From positions 1 to 26,871 of the forward strand of contig JBBDXI010000054.1 of assembly GCA_040902425.1 (NCBI GenBank): a stretch of 26,871 nt of DNA, written 5' to 3'. Every line of letters starts with the position of its first letter. Positions within the stretch are counted from its first letter, which is position 1. The translations under genes were made by a program, and so were the position numbers. Source of the stretch: JBBDXI01 sp040902425 (lineage in GTDB: Bacteria > Planctomycetota > Phycisphaerae > Phycisphaerales > UBA1924). Positions 7,676-14,377 of the stretch are shown piece by piece. The notes below the pieces were generated by a model. That model saw only the letters and a list, made by a program, of their open reading frames with translations, did not search any database and was not told the origin of the DNA.

Positions 7676-8097
7676 TCACAGGGCCGCACGGACGGCGCGG
7701 TCGGGGGTCGGATAACCGCCGGGCGGCGGCTCGGGCTTATTGGACGCGAGGCGTTCGAGGACGCCGGCGATGGCGCGCTGGCCGAGCTCGAGGGCGGTGA
7801 GGGCGCGGGTGTTGTCGCGGACCACCTCGAGGATGAGCGGGATGTTGGGGCGCTCCTGGGCTCGGGCGGGTCGAGGACCTCGGCCGCGATGTCGTCGATC
7901 AGGTCCCAGAGGGCGGCGTCGGTGGCGGCGACGAGGCGGCCGCGGATGATGACCGCGAGCTCGACGAGGCCGAGGTACCGCGTGCCGGGCTGCGGGGGCA
8001 GGGAGAAGAGCTCCGAGGCGAGGGCCTGGGCGTGGCGGCCCTCCATCACGCGGTGCGGGCCGGAGCCGAAGAGGTCGAGGGATTTGTACGTGGACAT
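7676..8097 (-). CDS. Phage-module hypothetical protein, frameshifted near 7858-7861
   Basis: Translation starts at ATG 8095-8097 with an excellent ribosome site (GGAGGAG, 6 bases upstream). The first 81 or so residues (from MSTYKSLDLFGSGPHRV to EVLDPPEP) read in one frame. The remainder (from ERPNIPLILEVVRDN to DRAVRAAL, stop 7676-7678) reads in another. Adding one base in the G run at 7858-7860 joins them into one protein of about 140 residues (DPPEP-Q-ERPNIP). This looks like a lost homopolymer base in the draft assembly, but a true mutation cannot be excluded. No family is recognised; its place at the tail side of the virion gene cluster suggests a tail or completion protein. Confidence 0.65.
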
Positions 8098-8147
8098 GGG
8101 TCTCCTCCGATGATGGCGGGTTCGGGGTGCTGGGGGACCGAACGCTT

Positions 8148-8238
8148 TCAACGAGAAGTTGCGCGAAGGAGCGCGAAGGTCACGAAGGGCGGCCAAGCCC
8201 TCCGATCTCCTCGCGATCCTCGCGACCGTCGCGTCGAA
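8148..8238. repeat. CGAAGG-type hairpin repeat, second copy
   Basis: It begins TCAACGAGAAG, close to the left arm of the element at 2965, and carries GCGCGAAGG units in the left half and CCTCGCGA units in the right. It lies 9 bases beyond the minus-strand stop at 8248-8250 and upstream of the ribosome site for the 8097 start. Confidence 0.6.
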
Positions 8239-8247
8239 GAGCCCTCG

Positions 8248-8667
8248 TTAGAGACTTCCCTCGCTCGCGTCGGTGACCGTGATGGGGTCGGTAGCGCCGT
8301 CCTCGGAGATGGCGGCGAGGGTGATGGTGCGGATAGCGCCCGCTTTCAGCGAGACCTCGTGCTCGACGCGGAGCACGACGGCGGTCGTGGTGAGCCGCCT
8401 GCGGGCGGCGTCGCTCGCGGTGGGCGAGGCGCAGAGCGAGAGCGTGGCCTGGTCGCCGGGGATGGGCGGGCCGAGGTCGTCGCTGCCGATCTCCTGGGTG
8501 ATGACGATGCGGGTGCGCTGCTCGGGGACATCGGCGAGGACGGCGTGCGGGCCGCCGTCCGACCATTCCTCGACGAGGCGGGTGGGCGAGCGGTCGATGG
8601 CGACGGCGGCGATGCCCTGCCAGAGGGCCTGGCCGAAGCGGACGGTGCGGGGGTTCAGGATGAGCAT
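8248..8667 (-). CDS. Putative phage tail or virion protein (tail-tube-like)
   Basis: This is a 139-residue protein starting at ATG 8665-8667 (AAAGGA about 9 bases upstream). The sequence is beta-rich with no membrane segment (FGQALWQGIAAVAIDRSPTR, then RTRIVITQEIGSDDL, then LRVEHEVSLKAGAIRTITLAAIS). The N-terminal start on a conserved peptide, followed by alternating strands and a C-terminal sheet ending in a flexible acidic tail, is the kind of layout seen in small tail-tube or tail-terminator proteins. No exact family is recognised, so the tail call rests mostly on position downstream of portal, capsid and connector genes. Hairpin repeats flank it on both sides (8148-8238, 8698-8836). Confidence 0.6.
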   Translation of the reverse strand: MLILNPRTVRFGQALWQGIAAVAIDRSPTRLVEEWSDGGPHAVLADVPEQRTRIVITQEIGSDDLGPPIPGDQATLSLCASPTASDAARRRLTTTAVVLRVEHEVSLKAGAIRTITLAAISEDGATDPITVTDASEGSL

Positions 8668-8697
8668 GAGTCGTGTCCTTTCGGTGCCGAATGCGGA

Positions 8698-8836
8698 GTA
8701 CGCAGAGGTCGCTGAGGTCACGCAGAGGACGCGGAGGCGGAAGAGTGGAGGTGAAGAGGCGAGGAGAGCCGATGCGCGCTGCTGACTCTCTCTGCTTCTC
8801 TGCGCCCTCCGCGTTCCCTCCGCGACCTCTGCGTAC
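8698..8836. repeat. CGCAGAGG-type hairpin repeat
   Basis: The outer arms are a perfect 15-bp inverted repeat (GTACGCAGAGGTCGC / GCGACCTCTGCGTAC). Inside are further CGCAGAGGNC-like units with a period of about 8-9 bases and their complements. It starts 10 bases past the minus-strand stop at 8847 and ends about 30 bases before the 8667 start codon. Confidence 0.75.
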
Positions 8837-8846
8837 CTCTTCTCGT

Positions 8847-9616
8847 TCAGTCGCGGACCACATGAATCACGTTGAGCCGGCGCGTGGCGTCCGCGACGCC
8901 GTCGCCATCAAGGTCGAGCAGCGCGGCCACGCGCTGGCGCTCGGCCTCGAAGCGGCCCTGGTAGATCTGGGCGCGGTTGAACTCGTGCGACGTGCGCCAC
9001 GCACCCTCGGCCGGCGTGGCGGCCTCGAAGATCAGGCGCAGGGCGGCCAGGCACTCCAGACGCCGCAGATCGGCGGGGTTGGTGATCGCGGACTCGGCGA
9101 CCCGCCCCTCGGGGGCCTCGTCGCCGGGCTCGACGCCCAGGAGCCGCAGGACCTCCGCGTGAGCCGCGGCCAGCTGCGGGGCGAAGGTATAGACGGCCAC
9201 CGGCTTGCCCGCCGCGGGCGAGGGCGGGAGCGGGTCGGCCTCCGCGTCGGCGCGGAGGCGCGAGACGGTGACGACGAGGCGACGGCGCGAGCGGTGCATG
9301 AGGCGCTGNNNNNNNNNNCCGGCTTGCCCGCCGCGGGGGAGGGGGGTCGGGGGGCGGCCTCCGCGTCGGCGGGGTGGCGCGAGACGGTGACGACGGTCGC
9401 CGACGGGCGGGCCAGCACTTCGTAGGGCGTGCCGTCGAAGAGCACGACGTGGCCGGCGCCAACACCGGCCGCGCCGAAGGTGACATCCTGGGCGGTCAGC
9501 GTGAGGTCGTTCCCGGCGATCGTGCCGGTCCCGCTCACGAGGCGCTGGCCGACCCAGCCGACCTGCCTGGGCAGCTCGGGCTCGAACACCAGCAGGTCAC
9601 GGTCTTGCGCGAACAT
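8847..9616 (-). CDS. Phage head-tail connector-like protein, split by an assembly gap
   Basis: The start ATG is 9614-9616 with a strong ribosome site (GGGAGGGG). The right-hand part encodes about 99 residues (MFAQDRDLLVFEPELPRQVGW to SPAAGKP) up to the N gap. The left-hand part ends in a 117-residue segment from VAVYTFAPQLAAAHAEVL to LNVIHVVRD. Both sides read through the same SPAAGKP peptide, because a 77-base stretch is present on each side of the gap. If that stretch is one overlapping contig end, the true protein is about 216 residues. The first half is beta-rich and the second helical, with ECLAALRLIFEAA and a DLDGDGVAD loop that looks like a Ca-binding turn. Its position just after the capsid gene suggests a connector or completion protein; this is inference. 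Confidence 0.6.
9200..9395. repeat. 77-base near-duplicate flanking the N gap (probable contig-end overlap)
   Basis: Bases 9200-9276 and 9319-9395 align without indels. The mismatches are mostly changes to G in the right copy, and both copies encode the same peptide in the same frame. The 10-N gap (9309-9318) lies between them. This is best explained as the same sequence assembled twice, not a biological repeat. Confidence 0.7.
9309..9318. other. Assembly gap (10 N)
   Basis: Ten unknown bases join two contigs. The real distance is probably negative, since the flanking 77 bases overlap. Confidence 0.99.
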
Positions 9617-9765
9617 GGTCCCCTCCCTTCTGTGTGGGCCGGGGCGTGCGGCCCCGGTTCCGGATGTCCACCGGCGTGCGAGCCCGGGGCCGGGATGCCC
9701 CGGCTCACCAATCCCGCCCGCGCCCTCTCGGACGCGGGACGGGCCCTCTCCCCCGCGGGCGGGCG

Positions 9766-10938
9766 CTAGACCGCCGCGAGCCCCTTGATCAGGCCGTGGG
9801 CGTTCTCGTTCTTGAACTCCAGCGTGTACTCGCCGACGAGCATGCCGTTCACCGAGTCGCCGGTCGCGGCCAGCGGCTGGTACTGGAAGCTGCGGCCGGC
9901 CAGCGGCATGACCTCGATCCGCGAGCTGTCGAGCAGGAGCACGTGCCCCGGGGGCACCCAGCGCGAGAGCACCACGCGGCAGACGCCGAAGTCGCTCTCG
10001 TAGACGCTGACCAGGTCGCGGAAGCGCGTGTCGGAGGGCGAGTAGGCCCGGGCGCTCTGGATGAAGCTGTTGATGCGGCGCTTCTGCATGCCCCCAACGA
10101 CGATGGTGTCCACCTTGGCGCTGCTCTGCTCCCAGATCAGCCGCATGGCCGCGTTCAGCACCGCTTCGTTCAGCTCGTCGGCCCCGCCGCCGCCGCCCGG
10201 GGGGATGCCGCCGCTGTCGGGCAGGAAGATGTTGGTCTGGATCTGCTGGATGATCCCGTTCATGGTGCGGCGGACGGTGCCGCTGCCCTGGGGGGCCGCC
10301 GCGGGGGCCACGCCGTTGATCACGCAGTTCTCCAGGTCGCGCAGGAGCTCGCGGAGGCGCTCCTGCTTCTGGTAGTCCGCCTCGTCGCGGACGCCGGGGG
10401 CCCGGGCGGCCTGCATGCTGCCGCTGACGCTGACGGCGGCGGTGAAGATCTGCGTGTAGTTCTGGCGGCGGGCGCGGTCGGTGAAACGGGCGGCGGGGGC
10501 GTCGTCGCCCTCGAGCGCCGCGTGGCCGAGGATGGTCAGGGCCATGCCGTCGGCGAGGACGGCCTTGGCCGTGCCGCCGTAGCCGCGGACGACGGTCAGG
10601 TCGTTGCCGCTGACGGCCGTCACCAGGAAGACCTCCGGGTTGGTCCCGGGGCGGACCTGGTCGCCGGCGCGGAAGCGCTCCCCGTGCTCGACGGTCAGGG
10701 CCGTGGCGTTCTGCGGGTCGGGCGAGTAGACGGTCTGGTCGAGCGCATCGGTGTTGGGCAGGAGCGTGTCCTCGATCCACTCGTGGACGGTGCCGAGCGC
10801 GGGCCGCTTGGCGTCGCCCAGGTGGTCGAGCAGCGGGGTCTCGAAGGGGCTGACGATCCCGATCACATCCGAGACATCCTCGATGAGCTCGGGGAGCGTC
10901 TCGCCCGCGGTGTACGTCGCCTTGCCGGTGAATGCCAT
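9766..10938 (-). CDS. Phage major capsid protein (SU10/DUF5309-like)
   Basis: This 390-residue protein should form the shell of an HK97-fold capsid. The order of motifs fits the SU10/DUF5309 capsid family: an N-terminal segment setting out a defined position (VSPFETPLLDHLGDAKRPALGTVHEWIEDTL), then RFRAGDQVRPG and EVFLVTAV for the E-loop/P-domain part. A conserved QIFTAAVSVSGSMQAA follows, then the long helix DYQKQERLRELLRDLENCVING, and a C-terminal beta section (VSVYESDFGVCRVVLSRWVPPGHVLLLD, then LAGRSFQYQPLA). Length is normal for the family. ATG 10936-10938 has AAGGAGA about 8 bases upstream. It is preceded by the scaffold-like and portal genes and followed by the connector, the usual head-gene order. 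A Gly run (PPGGGGGADE) occurs mid-protein. No sign of decay is seen. Confidence 0.85.
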   Translation of the reverse strand: MAFTGKATYTAGETLPELIEDVSDVIGIVSPFETPLLDHLGDAKRPALGTVHEWIEDTLLPNTDALDQTVYSPDPQNATALTVEHGERFRAGDQVRPGTNPEVFLVTAVSGNDLTVVRGYGGTAKAVLADGMALTILGHAALEGDDAPAARFTDRARRQNYTQIFTAAVSVSGSMQAARAPGVRDEADYQKQERLRELLRDLENCVINGVAPAAAPQGSGTVRRTMNGIIQQIQTNIFLPDSGGIPPGGGGGADELNEAVLNAAMRLIWEQSSAKVDTIVVGGMQKRRINSFIQSARAYSPSDTRFRDLVSVYESDFGVCRVVLSRWVPPGHVLLLDSSRIEVMPLAGRSFQYQPLAATGDSVNGMLVGEYTLEFKNENAHGLIKGLAAV

Positions 10939-11030
10939 GCCTGTCTCTCCTTCGGGGGCGTTCGTGTGTGGATGCGCCCGCCGGCCCCGCCCCCCGCGGC
11001 CGGCGTGTCCTCTCTCGATCTGCGTCTCTG

Positions 11031-11089
11031 CGTCACTCCGTCACTGCGTCACTGCGTCACTGCGTCACTGCGTTCACTGCGTTCACTGC
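11031..11089. repeat. Tandem CGTCACTG repeat (8 bp) at the scaffold gene stop
   Basis: Five units of the 8-mer CGTCACTG (the first with one change) are followed by two 9-base units CGTTCACTG. The minus-strand stop codon of the scaffold-like gene (11083-11085) lies inside the last unit. A matching inverted arm is not visible here, unlike the hairpin copies elsewhere in the window. Confidence 0.8.
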
Positions 11090-11508
11090 CCTCGCTTCAT
11101 CCGCAGGTACCGCAGCAGCAACCGCCGGTCCCCGCTCTCGCGCGCGGCCGTCGCCGCGTCGTCGAGGGCCGGCGCGGGCTCATCCGCGGCGCCCGCCATC
11201 GCCCCCGACCGCACCGCGGGCGCCGGCGCCCGGAAGAGGAACGGCTTCGTCCGCCGCAGCTCCGCCACGGCCGCCCGCAGGTCCGCGCCCTCCATCCCGG
11301 CCACCGCCGCCTCGGTCAGCAGGGCCGCGGCCTCGACGTCGATCGCCCCCTCGCGGGCCACCTCGCGCTCGATCGCGCGCCGCCGCTCGGAGGCATCGAG
11401 CGCCTCGCGCGCCTGCCCCAGCGAGGCCTGCGCCTCGCGGAGCTGCGCCTCGAGTTCTGCCGCCCGGTCCGCGCCCGCCGGCGCCACGTTCGTCCCGTTC
11501 TCGCTCAT
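11083..11508 (-). CDS. Probable phage scaffold protein
   Basis: This is a 141-residue, highly helical protein located between portal and capsid genes, the standard scaffold position. Residues 15-55 form a coiled coil (AELEAQLREAQASLGQAREALDASERRRAIEREV). The next part reads VEAAALLTEAAVAGMEGADLRAAVAELRRTKPFLF, which matches the usual scaffold end of the form VxxLxxxKPFLF. A disordered Ala/Pro part follows and then a basic end (RRLLLRYLRMKRG). The C-terminal charged helix is what scaffolds use to touch the capsid shell. ATG 11506-11508 has AGGAG about 8 bases upstream. No protease motif is seen, so it is unlikely to be a fused maturation protease. Confidence 0.7.
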   Translation of the reverse strand: MSENGTNVAPAGADRAAELEAQLREAQASLGQAREALDASERRRAIEREVAREGAIDVEAAALLTEAAVAGMEGADLRAAVAELRRTKPFLFRAPAPAVRSGAMAGAADEPAPALDDAATAARESGDRRLLLRYLRMKRGQ

Positions 11509-11540
11509 CGCTCGATCTCCTGTGTGTGTGGTCCGCTTCC

Positions 11541-11630
11541 GGGTGCCACTGCTCGCGGCGTCTTCGCCGCGCAGCAGTGCGACACCCGCGAGCCGCACCG
11601 CTGCGCCGAAGACGGCGAGCGGTGGCACCC
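11541..11630. repeat. Pair of inverted REP-like hairpins (BIME-like)
   Basis: An imperfect inverted repeat has arms GGGTGCCACTGCTCGC... (11541-11579) and its near complement ...GCGAGCGGTGGCACCC (11594-11630). Each arm is itself a hairpin around a TCTT or AAGA loop. Two REP-type stem-loops in opposite orientation make a BIME-like element. It is intergenic, between the portal stop and the scaffold start. Confidence 0.65.
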
Positions 11631-11649
11631 TCCGTTCGGTCGCGCCCGG

Positions 11650-13236
11650 TCACGTCACCCCCGGGTCCGCCGGCGAGTAGCCCAACTCCGCCAGCACCCG
11701 CTCGCGCGGCACGCCAAGGGTGCTCTTCACCGCCGCGGCCGCGGCCTGCTCGCGCACATCCTCCGGGAGCGGGTCGGGCCAGATCAGCCGCACGCCCCGC
11801 TCCTCCGGCGTCGTCGCGAACACGCCCGTGGCATCCAGCGCCCCCAGGATGAGCCGGGACATCTCCGCGATCCCGCGCCCGTAGGTGACGCGCTTGCGCG
11901 CCGTCCGGCTCAGCACGCCCATGAGCGTGATCCGCAGCGCGTTGGCGCTGGTCAGGTTCCCGATCTTCGCGCGGACGACGCCGCTGGCCAGCGGGGGCAC
12001 GCCGCTGGTCTTGTCCATCGCCTCGCGGACCTCCTGGATGTGGGCGGTCTCGCTGGGGCTCTCCATGTCGCCGCCGAACGCCTCGACCGAGGCGTCGGGG
12101 TTGTCGGTGCGCCAGACCTGCCCGGGCCCGACGGGCATGCGGTCGAAGCCGTCGAGGCCCTTGGCCAGGTACATCTTGAAGCTCTGCAGCGTCACGCGGG
12201 CGGCGCGGTCGCTCAGGCGCGTGTTCAGCTCATCCTGCAGCGGGATCAGCGGCTCCACCTCGCCCAGCCCGCCGTAGCGGAACGGCTGGCTCACGTTCTG
12301 GATGTGCACCACCGGCACCTGCGGGGCGGGCGTCCCGCCTGCCGCTGAGTCCCCCGTGTTCCAGGTCAGTTCCTCCTCGCCGATCAGCCGCTCATCCTCG
12401 TACACCTGCCGGTGCGTCGCCGAGAGCACCTCCGTGAAGCACGAGCGCCGCCGGCGCGGCCCGGGGTCGGACGCGGTGCGCCAGAGGGACGCGATGGCCC
12501 GGCCGACCGCCGCCCGGCCGCGCTCCACCTCGTTCAGCTCGCGCTCGAAGGTGATGATGTACGCGCTGATCGTCCGGTAGTCGCCGGGGTCCAGCACGGG
12601 GATGCCGCGCGTCGGCTCCACGACCTCGACGCGCACCGCATCCGCGGCGGCGAAGGGCGCCGCGGAGGAGGGGGAGGCGGGGGAGGGCGCCGTCAGTCCG
12701 CGGCCGCCCTGGCTCCCCGCCCCCTGCTCCACCCGCAGCACCAGGTCCACGTGCCCGTAGACGTGCCCCAGCAGCGCCATGTCCTGCAGCAGCGCGATCC
12801 CGCCGGAGCGCTCCCACACCGCATCCAGGACCGCCTCGATCTCCCGCCGCCGCCTTTCATCCGGCGCGGTGCTGGCGATCTGCACCGGCTTGCCGAACAT
12901 GAAGTCCACCATCAGCTGCACCCGCCAGCCGATGTCGTTCTCGACCACCGCCTCGCGCTTCCACGCGCGGTCGTCGCGCCACGGATCGCCCTCGCCGGTG
13001 ATCCGCGAGGGCAGGCCCGACTCCTGCGCCAGGCGCGGGCGCACACCCGTGGGGCAGGCGTCCCGCCTGCCGCCCGCCCCGCCCCCCGCCGCCACCAGCG
13101 ACTCCGCCGGGTTGCGGTAGTACCTCCACAGCCGCCGCATCGCCGGGAGCGCCCGCGTGCGGTGCTCCTCCACCAGCAGCTTCAGCAGCGCCTCGGTCAG
13201 CCCGGCGGGGGCGAAGGGCGAGAGCGTGTACGGCAT
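11650..13236 (-). CDS. Phage portal protein (SPP1 gp6-like)
   Basis: This 528-residue protein should form the dodecameric DNA entry ring at one capsid vertex. Recognisable portal features are the N-terminal helix region (LLKLLVEEHRTRALPAMRRLWRYYRNP), then ENDIGWRVQLMVDFMFGKPVQI and ALLGHVYGHVDLVLRV, the core VVHIQNVSQPFRYGGLGEVEPLIPLQDELNTRLSDRAARVT, and the crown-side LTSANALRITLMGVLSRTARKR. Start ATG 13234-13236 has a strong ribosome site (AGGAGG). Two unusual linkers are present: residues 49-65 (GGAGGRRDACPTG) and about 299-305 are encoded by GC palindromes also found in dnaX. A low-complexity loop with SPASPSSAAPFAAA also occurs around residue 180. No terminase gene lies upstream, which is unusual for a phage head operon. 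Confidence 0.85.
   Translation of the reverse strand: MPYTLSPFAPAGLTEALLKLLVEEHRTRALPAMRRLWRYYRNPAESLVAAGGGAGGRRDACPTGVRPRLAQESGLPSRITGEGDPWRDDRAWKREAVVENDIGWRVQLMVDFMFGKPVQIASTAPDERRRREIEAVLDAVWERSGGIALLQDMALLGHVYGHVDLVLRVEQGAGSQGGRGLTAPSPASPSSAAPFAAADAVRVEVVEPTRGIPVLDPGDYRTISAYIITFERELNEVERGRAAVGRAIASLWRTASDPGPRRRRSCFTEVLSATHRQVYEDERLIGEEELTWNTGDSAAGGTPAPQVPVVHIQNVSQPFRYGGLGEVEPLIPLQDELNTRLSDRAARVTLQSFKMYLAKGLDGFDRMPVGPGQVWRTDNPDASVEAFGGDMESPSETAHIQEVREAMDKTSGVPPLASGVVRAKIGNLTSANALRITLMGVLSRTARKRVTYGRGIAEMSRLILGALDATGVFATTPEERGVRLIWPDPLPEDVREQAAAAAVKSTLGVPRERVLAELGYSPADPGVT
12323..12343. repeat. GC palindrome inside portal gene (degenerate copy)
   Basis: The sequence GGCGTCCCGCCTGCC within a GGGGC...GCCTGCC context resembles the element at 13049-13071 and 21295-21340 but has a changed left arm. 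It encodes a Gly/Ala-rich linker in the portal protein. Confidence 0.55.
13049..13071. repeat. GC palindrome inside portal gene
   Basis: GTGG followed by the perfect 8-bp stem GGCAGGCG-TCC-CGCCTGCC. It is in frame with the portal gene and encodes a short RRDACPT-like linker. The same unit occurs in dnaX at 21299-21317. Confidence 0.8.
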
Positions 13237-13671
13237 GGCAACCTCCTGAGGACTCGGGGGGCCGGGGCGGGTCGGCGGGCGGCCCGCCGGCTCTCCGGCG
13301 TGCCCGCGGCGGGCGACCACACGCGCCCGCTACCCACCCCGCCGGGGCCCCGTTCGTGCGCGCGCCGGGGGTCACTCGGGGGGCGGACCCCCGGATGGGG
13401 CCCTGTTTCCCGGTGCCGATCGCGCGCCCAAAAAGCCCGGAAAAGCACCGGCGCGAGCCCGCGGCGCGCGCACGATCGGCGTCACTGCGCCCTCACGCCC
13501 TTCGGGTACACTGTCACGCGACCCGCGAAACCCGCCCCTCCGCTCTCCGAATCACACGGCGGGGCCCTGGTCGTCAGAGGCCCCGCGGAGAGGGCCGGCG
13601 GCACGGCTACGGTGATCGCAGCTTTCGCGGAGACGGCCCGGCGCACTCAGCGCCGGCCGGGAGGTGCGGCC
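13237..13671. other. Divergent intergenic region with two strong hairpins
   Basis: These 435 bases separate the portal (minus) and NfeD (plus) starts and contain no supported gene. Two perfect 8-bp stems are visible: CCGGGGGT/ACCCCCGG (13365-13372 and 13387-13394) and GCGGGGCC/GGCCCCGC (13559-13566 and 13579-13586). TACACT at 13507-13512 is a possible weak plus-strand -10 box without a clear -35. No prophage attachment site is recognisable. Confidence 0.55.
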
Positions 13672-14274
13672 ATGTTCGGATCACTCGGGATGCTCGACAC
13701 GTTCTTCGGCGACGGCGCGGCCTGGTACACGGTCCCCGCCCTCATCGGGACCGCGTTCTTCGTGCTGCGCATGGTCCTGCTGAGCATCGGCGCCGACCAC
13801 CACTTCGGCGACCTCCACGGCGACCTCGCCTCCGCAGGGGGGCACGCGGGAGACGCGGCCGACTCCACCCACTCCTTCCAGGTCCTCTCCGTCCAGAGCG
13901 TCGCCAGCTTCGTCATGGGCTTCGGGTGGGCCGGCCTCGCCGCGCTGCGCTCCGACTGGTCGCTCACCGTCGTCAACCTCGTCGCCGTCGCGGCGGGCGT
14001 CGGCATGGTCTGGCTGCTGGCCCTCCTGCTCCGCGGGCTCCACCAGCTCCAGTCCAGCGGCAACATCCACCTGGGCAACACGGTGGGCCGCACGGGCGAG
14101 GTCTACGTCACCGTCCCCGGCACCGGGCGCGGCAAGGGCCAGGTGAGGCTCGCCGTCCAGAACCGGCTGCGCATCTTCGACGCCATCACCACCGGCGAGG
14201 ACCTGTCCACCGGGACCCGCGTGACGGTCGTGGCCGCCAACGACGACAACACGCTCTCGGTCGCGCGGGCCTGA
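13672..14274 (+). CDS. NfeD-like membrane protein with OB-fold domain
   Basis: This is a 200-residue membrane protein of the short NfeD/YuaF type, the usual partner of flotillins. Hydrophobic segments are at about 16-38 (VPALIGTAFFVLRMVLLSIG), about 75-95 (VASFVMGFGWAGLAAL) and about 100-127 (NLVAVAAGVGMVWLLALLLRGL). The rest is a soluble beta-barrel at about 135-200 (GNTVGRTGEVYVTVPG, GQVRLAVQNRLRIFDAI, GTRVTVVAANDDNTLSVARA), which matches the NfeD C-terminal OB-fold. The start at 13672 has GGAGGT about 7 bases upstream; the much longer frame extending from 12412 is antisense to the portal gene. It is followed 103 bases later by the flotillin gene, the classic nfeD-floT arrangement. No serine protease module is present, so this is the short form. 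Confidence 0.85.
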   Translation: MFGSLGMLDTFFGDGAAWYTVPALIGTAFFVLRMVLLSIGADHHFGDLHGDLASAGGHAGDAADSTHSFQVLSVQSVASFVMGFGWAGLAALRSDWSLTVVNLVAVAAGVGMVWLLALLLRGLHQLQSSGNIHLGNTVGRTGEVYVTVPGTGRGKGQVRLAVQNRLRIFDAITTGEDLSTGTRVTVVAANDDNTLSVARA

Positions 14275-14325
14275 TCCCCGCCGCCCTTCCGCTCTTTCTT
14301 CTCTGCTCTCTCGCTCCCCCGCCGC

Positions 14326-14352
14326 TTGACAACGCCGGAAAGCCCGTATCTT
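14326..14352 (+). promoter_or_regulatory. Possible sigma70-type promoter for the flotillin gene
   Basis: A perfect TTGACA (14326-14331), a 15-base spacer and TATCTT (14347-14352) lie 26 bases upstream of the flotillin ATG; CCGGAGG (14364-14370) is the ribosome site. The spacer is shorter than the ideal 17 bases. Confidence 0.4.
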
Positions 14353-14377
14353 CCCGGCACTCCCCGGAGGCCCCACC

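Noticed and set aside
11031..11089. CRISPR array at the CGTCACTG repeat
   Set aside because: Units are 8-9 bases with no spacers; no cas genes in the window.
7676..13236. Complete prophage
   Set aside because: No integrase, terminase, tape measure, lysis gene, tRNA or attachment repeats were seen.
12412..13671. Upstream extension of the NfeD-like frame
   Set aside because: It runs antisense through the portal gene; the ATG at 13672 has the ribosome site and begins the conserved part.
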